Source: Perognathus longimembris pacificus (lineage: Eukaryota > Chordata > Mammalia > Rodentia > Heteromyidae). From it: a DNA stretch of 64,000 nt. This document shows, one piece after another, positions 63,760 to 64,000 of this stretch. A program made the translations under genes and the position numbers. The notes beneath the pieces are model-generated. The model did not search any database and was not told the origin of the DNA. It saw nothing but the letters and a program-made list of their open reading frames with translations. Location of the stretch: assembly GCF_023159225.1 (NCBI RefSeq), contig NC_063161.1, positions 563,001-627,000 on the forward strand, written 5' to 3'. Positions within the stretch are counted from its first letter, which is position 1, and each line of letters begins with the position of its first letter.

Positions 63760-63990
63760 CATGGGGCTGGAACTCAGCACCTGGGCACCGTCCCTAAGCT
63801 GCTTTTGCTCAAGGCCAGTGCTCTACCATTTTGAGCCACAGCACCACTTCCGGTTTTTGAGTGGTGAACTGGAGATCAGATTTCCACGGGGACTTTCCTG
63901 CCCAGGCTGGCTTTGAACTGCAACCTTCAAATCTCGGCCTCCTCAATAGCTAGGATTGCAGGCGTGAGCCACGGCCACCAGGCTCACGTC
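63760..63990 (-). mobile_element. B1-Geo dimeric SINE
   Basis: Reverse copy: GCTGGAACTCAGCACCTGGG, GCACCACTTCCGG joint, TAGGATTGCAGGCGTGAGCC head. Confidence 0.85.
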
Positions 63991-64000
63991 AGACTTTTGA

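Overview
This is a mammalian nuclear window. The genes are split by GT-AG introns, and the spaces between are filled with SINEs, 3' ends of a LINE and GC-rich minisatellites. The SINEs are dimers: a tRNA-Ala/ID-like or B1(7SL)-like left half joined to a second half that carries its own tRNA-like A and B boxes. From memory these match the IDL-Geo elements described in geomyoid rodents (kangaroo rats, pocket mice, pocket gophers). Such a rodent is therefore the most likely source; I do not name a species. Gene order and orientation match human 22q13.33 read in reverse (HDAC10, TUBGCP6, SELENOO, TRABD, PANX2).

Layout. 1-1.8 kb: SINE-rich left flank. 1.8-2.4 kb: tandem GC-box array at the HDAC10 promoter. 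2,397-8,058 (+): HDAC10, 19 coding exons. 8.1-9.3 kb: short spacer with a CpG-rich TUBGCP6 promoter. 9,304-24,675 (+): TUBGCP6, 25 coding exons, 1,799 residues, with eight 27-residue repeats. 24.7-25.1 kb: convergent 3' ends. 25,094-34,896 (-): SELENOO, 9 exons, with an in-frame TGA read as selenocysteine in Cys-Val-Thr-Sec-Ser-Ser. 34.9-35.2 kb: its CpG promoter. 35-39 kb: intergenic sequence, no gene recognised. 40,175-45,083 (-): TRABD, 9 coding exons, 376 residues, with a likely promoter island at 49-50 kb. 50.6-54.9 kb: intergenic. 54.9-58.4 kb (-): PANX2 exons 2 and 3 and the 3'UTR, including a 119-bp minisatellite. 58.4-64 kb: PANX2 intron 1, with a 2.4-kb 22-bp minisatellite. PANX2 exon 1 lies beyond the right edge.

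Exon boundaries were set by hand from splice signals, remembered human orthologues and reading-phase sums. The phases close exactly for TUBGCP6 (5,400 nt), SELENOO (2,019 nt) and TRABD (1,131 nt). HDAC10 is in phase through exon 19, but its last exon is ambiguous. PANX2 needs one surplus base removed near 58,111-58,113; as written it is frameshifted.

The genes do not form one pathway; they are a conserved syntenic block. HDAC10 is a polyamine deacetylase, TUBGCP6 a gamma-tubulin ring complex subunit, SELENOO a mitochondrial AMPylating pseudokinase, TRABD a TraB-family protein and PANX2 a large-pore channel. I found no wholly new biological system. The best leads are the PANX2 frameshift, a minisatellite that copies a 5' splice site in TUBGCP6, the missing canonical SECIS or poly(A) signals at the TUBGCP6/SELENOO junction, an unassigned exon-like ORF at 51.7 kb, and the two-headed tRNA-like structure of the SINEs.
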